Source: Palsa-661 sp035535015
Lineage (GTDB): Bacteria > Actinomycetota > Acidimicrobiia > Acidimicrobiales > UBA8190
Length of the DNA stretch: 64,000 nt
Reading direction: 5' to 3'
Assembly: GCA_035535015.1 (NCBI GenBank)
Contig: DATLQU010000059.1
Span: forward strand, 36,909 to 100,908
In this document: positions 51,805-60,340 of the stretch, piece by piece
Numbering within the stretch: position 1 is the stretch's first letter
Layout: every line of letters begins with the position of its first letter
Made by a program: the position numbers and the translations under genes
Notes under the pieces: model-generated
The model's input: only the letters and a program-made list of their open reading frames with translations
Databases searched by the model: none
Told to the model about the DNA's origin: nothing

Positions 51805-52986
51805 ATGAGCGGGTCGCTGCGAGAGAAGTCGCCCGGGGTCTGGGAGATCCGGGTGGCCCTGGGCCGTGATCCGCTCACGGGTCGCTATCGCTCTGTGAGT
51901 CGGACCGTCCACGGCGGGAAGCGTAAGGCACAGGAGGAGATCGCCCGGATCGTCAGTTCGGCCGCCAACGGCAAGTTTCAGGGCACGAGAGCGAACGTGC
52001 GGTACCTCAATGAGCACTGGCTGGAGCACCTCGAGCGCCTAAGCCGCTCCCCCAAGACACTCGAGGGCTACCGGAGCCTGATCAAGAACGGCATCGATCC
52101 CGCCCTGGGGTCGATCGAGCTGGCCAAGCTCTCGGCCTCCGACATCGACCGGTTCTACGGCCTTGTCCAGAAGAAGGGGCTGGCCAACAACACGATCCAC
52201 CACTACCACGCCTGCCTCTCCGCTGCCCTGCACCAGGCTGTCCGCTGGGGATGGATCGACCACTCCCCCACCGTCCGGGCCACGGCCCCGTCTCTCCGGC
52301 CCCGAGACGTCCGTCCTCCGAGCCTCGACGACGTCCGCCGAGTCTTGGCGGACCTCGAGAAACGCAATCCCGAGCTCGCCTGTCTGGTGTTCGTAGCGAC
52401 GACGACCGGTTGCCGGCGGGGAGAGCTCTGCGGACTCCGATGGACGGACTTGGACCTCGTTGGCGGGACCCTGACCGTGAACCGGGCGATCACCGAAACC
52501 CGGTCCACCGGACTCGTCGAGAAGGACCCCAAGACCCACCGCTCCCGGCGCATCGCCCTCGACCCCTCGACGGTCGCCGCCCTCGAAGCCCACCGGCGTC
52601 TTCTCGACCGTCGTTCGGACCTCACCGGAGTCCCGATCCCCGCCAGCGGCTACGTATGGTCGCCCCTGCTCGATGCTTCTCGGCCCTTGCGACCCGACCA
52701 GGTGTCGGGCGCCTGGCGGCGAGTCGCGAATCGAGTCGGCCTCGGACCGGTTCGATTCCACGACCTCCGGCATTTCGCAGCCACCGTGCTGGCCAGTTCC
52801 GGGGTGGACATCCGGACCATCGCCGGAAGGCTAGGCCACGCCCATCCGGCCATCATCCTTCGCACCTACGCCCACTTCATGGAAGCGGCCGATCGGGATG
52901 CCGCCGCCGTCATGGGTCGGCTCGCATTGGCTCCTCCGATGGACGACGAGGCTCCTCCCCTTCCCGCTGTCGAGCGTTCGGCCTGA
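51805..52986 (+). CDS. int: Tyrosine-type phage integrase
   Basis: 393 residues. The N-terminal arm-binding domain has SPGVWEIRVALGRDPLTGRY. The core-binding domain has LEHLERLSRSPKTLEGYRS. The catalytic domain has Arg-204 in TGCRRGEL, His-319 and Arg-322 in FHDLRH, His-345 in RLGHA, and Tyr-355 in LRTYAH, all present. ATG 51805 is close to attL, the normal place for such a gene. It probably mediates insertion into tRNA-Arg. Confidence 0.92.
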   Translation: MSGSLREKSPGVWEIRVALGRDPLTGRYRSVSRTVHGGKRKAQEEIARIVSSAANGKFQGTRANVRYLNEHWLEHLERLSRSPKTLEGYRSLIKNGIDPALGSIELAKLSASDIDRFYGLVQKKGLANNTIHHYHACLSAALHQAVRWGWIDHSPTVRATAPSLRPRDVRPPSLDDVRRVLADLEKRNPELACLVFVATTTGCRRGELCGLRWTDLDLVGGTLTVNRAITETRSTGLVEKDPKTHRSRRIALDPSTVAALEAHRRLLDRRSDLTGVPIPASGYVWSPLLDASRPLRPDQVSGAWRRVANRVGLGPVRFHDLRHFAATVLASSGVDIRTIAGRLGHAHPAIILRTYAHFMEAADRDAAAVMGRLALAPPMDDEAPPLPAVERSA

Positions 52987-52998
52987 GAGGCTACGAGC

Positions 52999-53226
52999 AT
53001 GAGCTGTCCTCTCTGCCGACAAGGTGAACTACTGCAGGGTACTTCGGACGAGACCGTTTCCTTCAAAGGAACCACCCTCGTAGTGAAGGATGTTCCTGCG
53101 AACATTTGCGATACATGCAGAAAGCCTTACTTCGATCAACACGTAACCCAGCGACTGCTCGACTTGGCTCATAAGGCAGCTGACGCCGGCGTGATCGTAG
53201 ATGTCCGCCTGTACGTCCCGACCTGA
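52999..53226 (+). CDS. YgiT-type zinc-finger protein
   Basis: 75 residues. Zinc knuckles CPLCRQGE and CDTCRKPYF. The region between has FKGTTLVVKDVPANI, typical of YgiT/MqsA N-terminal antitoxin-like proteins. These usually pair with a DUF4258 toxin, which is not present here. It starts 12 bases after the integrase stop and may be co-transcribed. Confidence 0.75.
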   Translation: MSCPLCRQGELLQGTSDETVSFKGTTLVVKDVPANICDTCRKPYFDQHVTQRLLDLAHKAADAGVIVDVRLYVPT

Positions 53227-53469
53227 CGACTTCGTCGCGGACTTCTGCTCGCATCGACTCGTGGTCTACCGACCTTCCGGGCGTGGGGGTTCGCATCAGA
53301 GAGCCGACTCCCTTCAATTTTCCGACTGGCGCTGAGGCCATGGGAGCCAACCGGCGACTGAGGTTCAGCGGAGGTTGTTCGGGGGACTATGACGCGTCTG
53401 AGGCATTCTGACCGGGATCCAGGGTATTTCCCGCTGCTGGTGGATGTAAGTCGTCAAAGGATGTGAAAC

Positions 53470-53799
53470 TTGGATCTCATGGGATTCTTCAAGGAACTCC
53501 TTGACGAGCTTGCTGAGGCAGACGAGCAGAAGGCGGCTGACCGGAGTTGGTGGACGCTTCCTCCTGCGTTCTTTCTACCTTGGCAGGTCACCATTGCTGT
53601 AGGCATGATCCTTGTCGGGGTTGCGGTCGCCACGTTGATCACTGGTCATGATTTGATCGGCTTTGTCATTCTCGTGTTGGCGTTCGGGTGGACCGCATCC
53701 GGCCTGGTACGGCATCAAGTGCGGATTCGCCAGCGCCAACGTCGTGGACGACAGGCCCGGCGAGAACATGACCGAGTCCAGCGAAGGAAATCCGAATAG
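53470..53799 (+). CDS. Small two-helix membrane protein
   Basis: 109 residues from TTG 53470, which has AAAGGA upstream; ATG 53479 is the alternative. Acidic helix FFKELLDELAEADEQKAAD, then two hydrophobic helices (VTIAVGMILVGVAVATLI and GFVILVLAFGWTASGLV), then a very basic tail (RIRQRQRRGRQARREH). Not recognised. Base composition is lower in GC than nearby host genes, in line with acquired DNA. Confidence 0.55.
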   Translation: MDLMGFFKELLDELAEADEQKAADRSWWTLPPAFFLPWQVTIAVGMILVGVAVATLITGHDLIGFVILVLAFGWTASGLVRHQVRIRQRQRRGRQARREHDRVQRRKSE

Positions 53800-54162
53800 G
53801 CGCAGATTGTTCGCTGGCCGTGCCTTTCGGAAGAACCTGCTATCCAGTGAGGCGGGTGCGGACCCCCGTAATACAGCACCCTCTAAATACAGAGCGACCC
53901 CAATGCAAAGCGACGACTTCGTCCCTTGAGCCGGTTGGAGTCGGATTCCTCACTTACGGTGGCCGAGCGCCTTGGCCATGACCACCACCGTGACCTCAAC
54001 CGGTACGCCGATGCCTTTCCGAGTGTGATCGGCTGGCTTCGAAGCCTCGGACGGGCGATGGGCAGGGAAGAGCCTCGAAATGATGAAGCGTCTCGCTCGG
54101 CTCACCGTTCTGACCAGGGATTGGGTGCTGAAATCGATCGTCGGTCGGATAGACTGATTTCT
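53800..54162. other. Element DNA without a clear gene
   Basis: A frame from 53926 is open into the antitoxin-like gene but has no recognisable domain and only a TTG start. The end of this stretch holds the promoter box of the toxin operon, TAGACT at 54150-54155. Confidence 0.45.
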
Positions 54163-54294
54163 GTGAGTCAGGTGGAAGGCAGACCGGTGAACGCTGTCGA
54201 GGCCCTCAAGGAACTCGACCCGGCGGACCGCGTCTGGCTGGAGGAACGGCTGGTCGAGTACGAGGACCTTCTTCTTTACCTGCACGACCATTGA
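54163..54294 (+). CDS. Small acidic protein, putative antitoxin for the Doc-like toxin
   Basis: 43 residues from GTG 54163. TAGACT ends 7 bases before the start, which fits a leaderless transcript. Sequence AVEALKELDPADRVWLEERL then EYEDLLLYLHDH is helical and acidic. Its stop overlaps the toxin TTG start by 3 bases (TTGA). Short partners in front of Doc toxins are usual, but no known DNA-binding motif is present. The frame stays open upstream to 53926. Confidence 0.5.
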   Translation: MSQVEGRPVNAVEALKELDPADRVWLEERLVEYEDLLLYLHDH

Positions 54295-54656
54295 ATCGAC
54301 CCACTGTCGGCCTGGTGGTGGCGATCAACCACGTCGTGCGTCGAGAGGACGAGTGGTTCGACGAACCCGATGAACTCGACCGGGTCGCTCGCGCTCTCGC
54401 AGCCATCGATCTGATCGAGGATCCTGTCGAGGCCGCCGCCATATTGGCTTACCGAGTGGCCCGAGCGCAGGCATTCGCCGAGGGGAACAAGCGGACCGCG
54501 TTGCTCTTGGCTCGCTGGGTTCTTGACCGAAACGACCTGGAAGGCGCCGCCTTCCTACCCTCTGATGACCGTGAGATGGGTGCGTTGCTGGTCAAGGCGG
54601 CCAGCGGTCACGACGTCGGTGCCGACTTTGTCGCGCTTCTATTGTCCCGCAGGTAG
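54291..54656 (+). CDS. Doc/Fic-family toxin-like protein with Gln in place of the motif His
   Basis: 121 residues from TTG 54291. The Fic motif region reads RAQAFAEGNKRTALLLARW. Gln-60 stands where Doc and Fic have His, while the later FxEGNKRT (residues 62-69) is intact. Doc enzymes transfer phosphate from ATP to EF-Tu; the His is normally required. Surrounding helices (EAAAILAYRVA) match the family. It may be inactive, may use Gln structurally, or may belong to a subfamily with altered chemistry. Confidence 0.75.
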   Translation: MNRPTVGLVVAINHVVRREDEWFDEPDELDRVARALAAIDLIEDPVEAAAILAYRVARAQAFAEGNKRTALLLARWVLDRNDLEGAAFLPSDDREMGALLVKAASGHDVGADFVALLLSRR

Positions 54657-54974
54657 CAACAAGGATCTCTATCCGTCGTTGTTGTTCCAAGCCGAGTGCC
54701 GAAGAAGATCTGGGCCAACGGCGTAGTTAAGGGTGATCGTCGATCCCGTCCGAGCTTGATCTTCTGTAAAGGACATTCTCACACACCGGACCTCCTGGCT
54801 GACCTGCGGCAACGGTCCCTCGGGCATCTTGATTCCGTAACACTGGCCCGACCGTACGAGTCGGCCACGCCTGCACAGCTCCTGGCGACACCCGATGCCG
54901 TAGGCAGAAGGGTGTCGCCTGTGGGGTGCTGGAACATGAGATTCAATGCAACAACCGTTTCATACGATCTCGCA
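54657..54974. other. Element DNA without a clear gene
   Basis: An open frame covers this stretch in phase with the next gene, but it has no family resemblance and no ribosome site. A TACGAT box at 54963-54968 at its end is the probable promoter of the gene at 54975. Confidence 0.45.
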
Positions 54975-55331
54975 ATGGGACGGGCCAGTCGGACCAAACG
55001 GGAAAGACGGGAAGATCGATCGAGGGTTGCTTCCCAGTCGAATGCCGTTTTCGTCACGGACACGGACCCTGTGTCCACGGCCGTCGAGAAGGTCCCGGCG
55101 GCCCCGGATGTCGGCTGGGGTGGTCCCAGGACCGGCGCCGGGCGCCCACGGATCCACGCCTCGGCTGCAGCCCGCCAGGCGGCATACAGGGCCCGGAAGG
55201 ACCACTCGGAGGATCCGTCACATGTCCGGCGGTGCGATCTTGTTCATCCCTCGTCCAATGCGGTTCGCATTGGCTACGACGCCAAGCCGCCGTCGGCGGA
55301 GCGGCAGCCCACACAACCACCGAGGAAGTGA
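54975..55331 (+). CDS. Small basic protein with GAGRPR-type motif
   Basis: 118 residues from ATG 54975. The box TACGAT ends 6 bases before it, fitting leaderless transcription. The N-terminal part is basic (MGRASRTKRERREDRSR). The middle holds GGPRTGAGRPRIHASAAARQ, then AAYRARK, a pattern found in small proteins on plasmids and islands, probably for DNA binding. The C-terminus is unremarkable. It is the last gene before attR. Confidence 0.5.
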   Translation: MGRASRTKRERREDRSRVASQSNAVFVTDTDPVSTAVEKVPAAPDVGWGGPRTGAGRPRIHASAAARQAAYRARKDHSEDPSHVRRCDLVHPSSNAVRIGYDAKPPSAERQPTQPPRK

Positions 55332-55345
55332 TCAAGCCTGCAAGA

Positions 55346-55368
55346 AATCCCAGAATCCATCCCAGAAT
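55346..55368. promoter_or_regulatory. Right candidate integrase arm sites
   Basis: AATCCCAGAAT at 55346-55356 and ATCCCAGAAT at 55359-55368, the same word as at 51756-51777, about 115 bases inside attR. Confidence 0.5.
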
Positions 55369-55483
55369 TTCCGACGATTTGCGACCGCACGGGACGACAG
55401 CCGACGACACAGTTGGAAGAAAAGTCCTAACCAGACGTACTGCAGCGGTCTCCGGCGAACGGCACCGGACCAACTTATGAGCA

Positions 55484-55534
55484 TTAGGAAACCGGCGCTC
55501 TATCCTCTGAGCTACGGGGGCTTTTGCTGGTAGG
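55484..55534. repeat. attR copy of the 51-bp att repeat
   Basis: Carries the 5' half of tRNA-Arg(CCT) from the anticodon arm outwards, without the 3' half. It differs from attL at 55495 (G for A) and in the run after GGGGGCTTT. This is probably the 5' half of the original host tRNA gene pushed aside by insertion. Confidence 0.88.
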
Positions 55535-55768
55535 TCCCATTTTGCCGGCTTGATCGGCTCGTCGTGACCACAGGACGATTTCGGCCAAGTGGCGAGACCG
55601 CTTCGACCAAAAAGTGCCTCGGGCCAACCACCTTGGTTCCGAACGGTATCAGGGGAATCTGCCCAGCCGGCACCCTCCCAGCGTCGCCTCGCCGTCCAGC
55701 GCTGTCCGTCCGAATACGCCTGATCGTTGTTGGTCGCTCCGACTTGAAACAAGCCGGGATCGAAAATC

Positions 55769-56171
55769 CTATTCGGCAAGGGTACGTCGTGGCCCTGCGG
55801 CTAGGCCCCTGTGACCATCTGCGGCCCGGGCGGTTGTCCCTGTCCGGTGGCTATCTGCAAGCCGGGCGGGTGTCCCGTCAGCGAGGGCAAGGCGGAGGAT
55901 GCGAAAACCAGGAAGACATCCAATCGAGGAGTAGAGGACAAACTCCAGGACAACGAGTCCCTGGACCGTGGTGAAGCTGATTGCCAAAAGCGAGACGGCG
56001 CCATGAAGAGACACGGAGAAAATGACGAACCAGAGCACGACCGGGGATAGGGGCATCAGGATCCACCAGGTGGAGTATCTGACCCTGGTGATGATGGCCA
56101 CCATGGGCGGCCACGGTGGCCACGCTCACTGCCAGGAGGATCAAGAGGAAGAAACGGATGACACGGACCAT
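55769..56171 (-). pseudogene. Broken membrane protein remnant
   Basis: ATG 56171 reads RVIRFFLLILLAVSVATVAA. A shift at about 56104 leads to TRVRYSTWWILMPLSPVVLW, FVIFSVSLHGAVSLLAISF and VQGLVVLEFVLYSS, four hydrophobic segments in all. The later frame then ends in low-complexity sequence. Residual GQRWTARR-like sequence further left (about 55700) may be its lost tail. The family is not identified. Confidence 0.4.
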
Positions 56172-56389
56172 CCCGCCAGAACGACTCCCACGGGTTCGCC
56201 CTCCTACCTCGTCAGCGATCGCCGTCTGTCCGACTTTCCTTGATCGCCCCGAAAGGTTGTCTACGGCACGAACGAAGTGCATGCCCAGCGTACGCCCGGG
56301 GGAGATCACGACGATCGCGTCCGCGGCCCGACTCCTCCTCGGGGAGAAGCGCTTGTCGGAGTCACGGTCGCCTGGAATAGGCTGGACCG

Positions 56390-57898
56390 ATGCCCAGGAA
56401 CGCAGCCGAATACTTCGATGTGCTGATCGTCGGGGCGGGCCTGTCCGGTGTCGGCGCTGCCTGTCATCTCCAGGACGAATGCCCCGACAAGACGGTGGCC
56501 ATCCTCGAGGCAAGGGCCGAAAGTGGCGGGACGTGGGACCTCTTCCGCTACCCGGGCGTGCGGTCGGATTCCGACATGTTCACCTTGGCCTACTCATTCA
56601 AACCTTGGAGTGGGACCAGAGCAATCGTCGATGGTCCGTCGATTCTCAGCTACATCCGGGAAACGGCGCACGATCGCGGAATCGACAAGAAGATTCGATA
56701 CGACAGCAGGGTCATGAGGGCGTCATGGTCTTCGGCCGAGTCGCAATGGACAGTCGATGTGGAACGCTCTGACACGGGCGCCGCGGAGCAGCTGACGTGT
56801 GGATTTCTCTTTGGGAACACGGGGTACTACCGCTACGACGCCGGATACACACCTCATTTCGAAGGCACCGCGATGTTCACTGGTCGGATCGTGCACCCAC
56901 AGGCGTGGCCCGACGACCTCGACTATGTGGGCAAGCGCATCGTGGTGATCGGAAGCGGAGCCACTGCCGTAACGTTGGTCCCAGCGCTGTCCGAGCAAGC
57001 TCAGCAGGTGACCATGCTCCAACGCTCGCCGAGCTACATCGCAGCCCTGCCTGCTCAGGACTCGATGGACACATTGCTCCGCCGCGCATTTCCGACCCGG
57101 ACGGCCCGGTCTCTTGTCCGCTGGAAGAACGTCCTACTTGGCTGGCTGATCTTCCAACTCAGTCGCCACGCGCCCAAGTTTATGAAAGGGCTTCTCCGTA
57201 AAGGCGTCGAACGACAGCTCCCTGAGGGCTACGACATTGACACGCACTTCACTCCGCCCTACGAACCGTGGGACCAAAGGCTGTGTCTGGCGCCCGACGG
57301 CGATTTCTTCAAGGCGATCGCCGACGGCCGCGCCTCGGTCGTCACCGGTCAGATCCGTTCGTTCACAACGACAGGTTTGGAACTCGAGTCCGGCGATGTG
57401 ATCGAGGCCGACATCATTGTCACCGCCACCGGACTCACCATGCTGATGCTGGGAGGAATGAAGATCGATATCGATGGACGTTCCATCGATTTCTCCGAGA
57501 CGGTCACGTACAAGAGCGTCATGCTCGGTGGCGTGCCCAACCTGGCGTTTACTTTCGGCTACTCGAACGCCTCGTGGACACTGAAGAGCGATCTGGTGGC
57601 GAGATACGTCTGCCGACTCCTTAACCACATGGACGAATTCGGCTACGACAGCTGCACCCCACTCGAGCCCGACTCTACGGCACCCCGATTCCCCTACCTC
57701 GATCTCTCGTCAGGTTATGTGCAGCGGTCAGGAACGTCCTTTCCGAAACAGCTCTCGAAGGCACCGTGGCGCGTACGGCACAACTATCCTCTCGACCTCC
57801 TGATGTTCCGGTACGGAACACTGAACGACGGAGTAGCTTTCTCCCGGCGAACCCCTGACAAACCCGTGAGAATGCCGGCCCCGCCGTCGGCCGTCTGA
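56390..57898 (+). CDS. Flavin-dependent Baeyer-Villiger-type monooxygenase (EthA-like)
   Basis: 502 residues. FAD loop VGAGLSGVGAA at about 14-24, GGTWDLFRYPGVRSDSDM, and the BVMO fingerprint F-x-G-x3-H-x3-W at 163-173 (FTGRIVHPQAW). NADPH loop VIGSGATAVTL near 186. The end KAPWRVRHNYPLDLLMFRYG is typical of the EthA/MymA group. It inserts oxygen next to ketones or oxidises thioamides or sulfides, using NADPH and O2. It stands alone, 38 bases before the phosphoesterase remnant. Confidence 0.88.
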   Translation: MPRNAAEYFDVLIVGAGLSGVGAACHLQDECPDKTVAILEARAESGGTWDLFRYPGVRSDSDMFTLAYSFKPWSGTRAIVDGPSILSYIRETAHDRGIDKKIRYDSRVMRASWSSAESQWTVDVERSDTGAAEQLTCGFLFGNTGYYRYDAGYTPHFEGTAMFTGRIVHPQAWPDDLDYVGKRIVVIGSGATAVTLVPALSEQAQQVTMLQRSPSYIAALPAQDSMDTLLRRAFPTRTARSLVRWKNVLLGWLIFQLSRHAPKFMKGLLRKGVERQLPEGYDIDTHFTPPYEPWDQRLCLAPDGDFFKAIADGRASVVTGQIRSFTTTGLELESGDVIEADIIVTATGLTMLMLGGMKIDIDGRSIDFSETVTYKSVMLGGVPNLAFTFGYSNASWTLKSDLVARYVCRLLNHMDEFGYDSCTPLEPDSTAPRFPYLDLSSGYVQRSGTSFPKQLSKAPWRVRHNYPLDLLMFRYGTLNDGVAFSRRTPDKPVRMPAPPSAV

Positions 57899-57936
57899 GC
57901 AGTCGGCGTCTTTCGCTCCCGGATTGAAAGTCGTGC

Positions 57937-59490
57937 ATGGCCTATTCCGCTGCTGAGGCCATGGACCATGTGGTCCTGGTCCTCTTCGAGAATCGATCTT
58001 TCGACAACCTGCTCGGACGCCTCTATCGGCCCTGGGCGGTGCCCACGTTCGAAGGAGTCATCGGGAAGGAGCTCTCCAACCCGGTCCCCGACTGGGCCGA
58101 GCACGGCGCCGAAGGTGGAGTGGTTCGTACGGAATCGCCACCGGGATGGATTCGCCGAACCCTGACCCCGGCGAGGAGTACCAACACACGAACACCCAGC
58201 TGTTCAACATCTTGGACGAGGCCAACCGTTTCAAGGATGCGGGCGAGATGGTGGCACCATTCAATGCCCCAGCAGGTGGTCAGCGGCCCAGCATGGATGG
58301 CTTTGTCACCGACTACATCAGTTTCCTGACGGTCGAACTCGGTCGGCAGCCGACTTTCGATGAGTACAAGGAGATCATGACGGGCTATACCCCGGAACAG
58401 GTTCCTGTGCTCAACGGGATCGCACGGGGTTTCGGGGTGTTCGATCATTGGTTCAGCGAGGTGCCGTCCCAAACCCTGCCCAACCGCGCCTTCTGGACAG
58501 CGGCGACGTCGTCGGGCTTCGTCGTCAACCGACCGATGAGGAACTTCCTCCATCACAACCAGGCCGAGACGATTTTCGACCGGCTCGAGCAACACGGGAA
58601 GACATGGAAGGTGTACGTCCTCGCACCGGACTCGGTTTCGTTTACGGGAATGGTTCACATGGCGCGGCTAAGAGAACAGTTTGACACGCATTTCGTACGG
58701 TTCTCCGAATTTGAGCAGGATACGGGCTGACGGGACACTTCCGGACTTCTCACTCATCGAGCCCAACCTGTTGGCCGGACACGGTGACTACCATCCCGCC
58801 TTCTCTCGGGCGTTGCTGCCCGGTCTCGCCGTTGCCATTGACCCGCCCTCGTCGATCCTTGCGGGTGAAGCTTTCTTGTCGCGGATCTACGAGGCCATCA
58901 AAAGTGCCCGATCGCCGACCGGCTCGAAGGCGTTCAACACAACCTTCTTCATCGGCTGGGACGAACCTGGTGATACGTACGACCACGTGGCACCCGGACC
59001 GGTGCCTCCTCCAGAACCGTCGGCGCCCGCCGGTCAGTTCGGATTCAGGTTCGATCGCTCCGGATACCGAGTCCCGGCCATCATCGTCTCGCCGTGGGTC
59101 GAAGAAGGTGTCGTGTTCAACGACGAGTACAGGCACACCTCGATGATCGCCACGCTGCGCCAGGTATCGGATCTCGGGCCTCCTCTCTCGGGTCGCGATG
59201 CGGTGGCCCGGACCTTTCGCCACGTTCTGCGCCTTGATGCGCCTCGCCACCCGGACACATGGCCTCAAATCACCCCCCTTCCCTGTCCGGAATTCCAGAT
59301 GGTGAGAGTGGCGGCGGGCGAGGCGTTCAGCGTGCTCGGCCGACACCTTTGCCACTGTCTCCTGCATCATGCCCGGCAGACGGGGATGGCGGTGGATGGG
59401 GCGCCCGACCCTGTCAGTGCCGTCGGTGACAGTTTCGTCGTGCACATGGATCAGGGTGCTCTGATCGACTATCCCCCGGGGTCGCTATGA
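57937..59490 (+). pseudogene. Phospholipase C-like phosphoesterase with two frameshifts
   Basis: ATG 57937 reads MDHVVLVLFENRSFDNLLGR, the family's metal-binding start. A missing G at about 58147 (CCGGGATGG) moves the frame to MDSPNPDPGEEYQHTN. The second part has GVFDHWFSEVPSQTLPNR. At about 58724 a second break leads from FSEFEQD to RADGTLPDFSLIEPN. The third part has FIGWDEPGDTYDHV and VPAIIVSPWV and ends cleanly at 59490. All expected domains are there, so the damage is only the two small indels. Confidence 0.75.
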
Positions 59491-59491
59491 C

Positions 59492-59653
59492 GTGACCGTG
59501 ACGATCACGACTTTCGTTCCCGATCGCGAGATCACGTGGACGATCCTCGGCCGGTTGCGCCCGCAGATCGGTTACATCTACGGCTACAGACTCGACCCGT
59601 CGCCGAAGGCACTCTGGCCACGTCGTACGACGACTGGTCGTCCATTCATCCCG
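59492..59653 (+). pseudogene. SRPBCC-family fragment
   Basis: Reads TTFVPDREITWTILGRLRPQ then GYIYGYRLDPSP, and after one frame change ATSYDDWSSIHPDW, the middle of a polyketide-cyclase/START-like protein. Both the N-terminal start and the C-terminal helix are missing. It follows the phosphoesterase stop directly. Confidence 0.5.
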
Positions 59654-59731
59654 ACTGGCAGCGGCGTCGTAGTAGCGATAGCCGGAAGCTTCATCGACAC
59701 GGGCGGGAACCAGCGCTCCAAGATCGTCGTA
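59654..59731 (-). pseudogene. MerR-family regulator fragment
   Basis: Twenty-six codons on the minus strand read YDDLGALVPARVDEASGYRY then YDAAAS, the recognisable wing region of a MerR-family regulator (compare YY-x-x-GLL-P-x-R...GYRYY). No helix-turn-helix before it and no effector domain after it survive. It abuts the SRPBCC scrap tail to tail. Confidence 0.5.
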
Positions 59732-59912
59732 GAGACCATATGAGCAGCCAGCGCATACGCAGGGCCAGCAGGGAAGTTCCACTGATCGGCTCCATCGGGT
59801 TGGAAGCCGATGCTCGTAGCCAGGATGGTGGGCTGCGCCGCGGGCACCTCACATGCTTATCGCGTGAGGAGCCGCCCTCGAGGGAGGAACCGAAGGCGGG
59901 CGAACCGAGGCG

Positions 59913-60263
59913 TTACAGGACGTGCTGAAGAGCGGCCCGAAGGTCGGCGAGGCGTGTGCGGTTGACGGAGTACCACACCCACTTGCCTCGCCTCTGGCCC
60001 GACACCAGTCCGGCGTCTCCCAGGATCTTCAGATGATGAGAGACCGTCGGCTGACTCCTTCCGAGCGGCGCCACGAACTCGCAAACACAGACTTCGCCGG
60101 CCGGCGCCGTGGACAGAATGCTCAGGACCCGGAGACGGACAGGATCGGCCAGCGCCGCGAATCCCCGGGCCAATTCGTCGGCCCGGACCGAATCAAGCGG
60201 AGAGACGAGCGCCGTCGAACGACATGGGCCCGCGGTATCTATGGTGGCCGCCCGCTTCGCCAT
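59913..60263 (-). CDS. arsR: ArsR/SmtB-family arsenite-responsive repressor
   Basis: 116 residues. Winged helix: ALADPVRLRVLSIL, the metal-sensing Cys-59 and Cys-61 in EVCVCEFV, the recognition helix SQPTVSHHLKIL, and the wing GKWVWYSVN. Cys-14 could supply a third ligand. It reads away from arsI-aqpS-arsC across a 77-bp gap with four ATCGAT-type boxes. As(III) binding should release it from DNA. Confidence 0.87.
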   Translation of the reverse strand: MAKRAATIDTAGPCRSTALVSPLDSVRADELARGFAALADPVRLRVLSILSTAPAGEVCVCEFVAPLGRSQPTVSHHLKILGDAGLVSGQRRGKWVWYSVNRTRLADLRAALQHVL

Positions 60264-60283
60264 TGCGCCTCCTATTGACAGTC

Positions 60284-60325
60284 ATCGATGTATCGACCAT
60301 GATGCACGTATCGATAATCATCGAT
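60284..60325. promoter_or_regulatory. Probable ArsR operator region
   Basis: Four six-base boxes: ATCGAT (60284-60289), ATCGAC (60292-60297), ATCGAT (60310-60315) and ATCGAT (60320-60325). They form two closely spaced pairs, one for each divergent promoter. The gap holds little else. Confidence 0.5.
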
Positions 60326-60340
60326 CTTAGCGGAGGTCAC

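Larger units (their letters stand above)
51665..55534. mobile_element. 3.9-kb integrative element in tRNA-Arg(CCT)
   Basis: Bounded by the 51-bp direct repeats. Its genes are integrase, YgiT-type zinc finger, small membrane protein, a small antitoxin-like protein with a Doc-like toxin, and a GAGRPR-type small protein. No replication, transfer or phage structural genes are seen, so it is a minimal island or satellite that would need help to move. Confidence 0.83.

Noticed and set aside
55054..55779. Minus-strand frame containing APVAQRIERR
   Set aside because: That sequence is only the translation of the tRNA-Arg part of attR.
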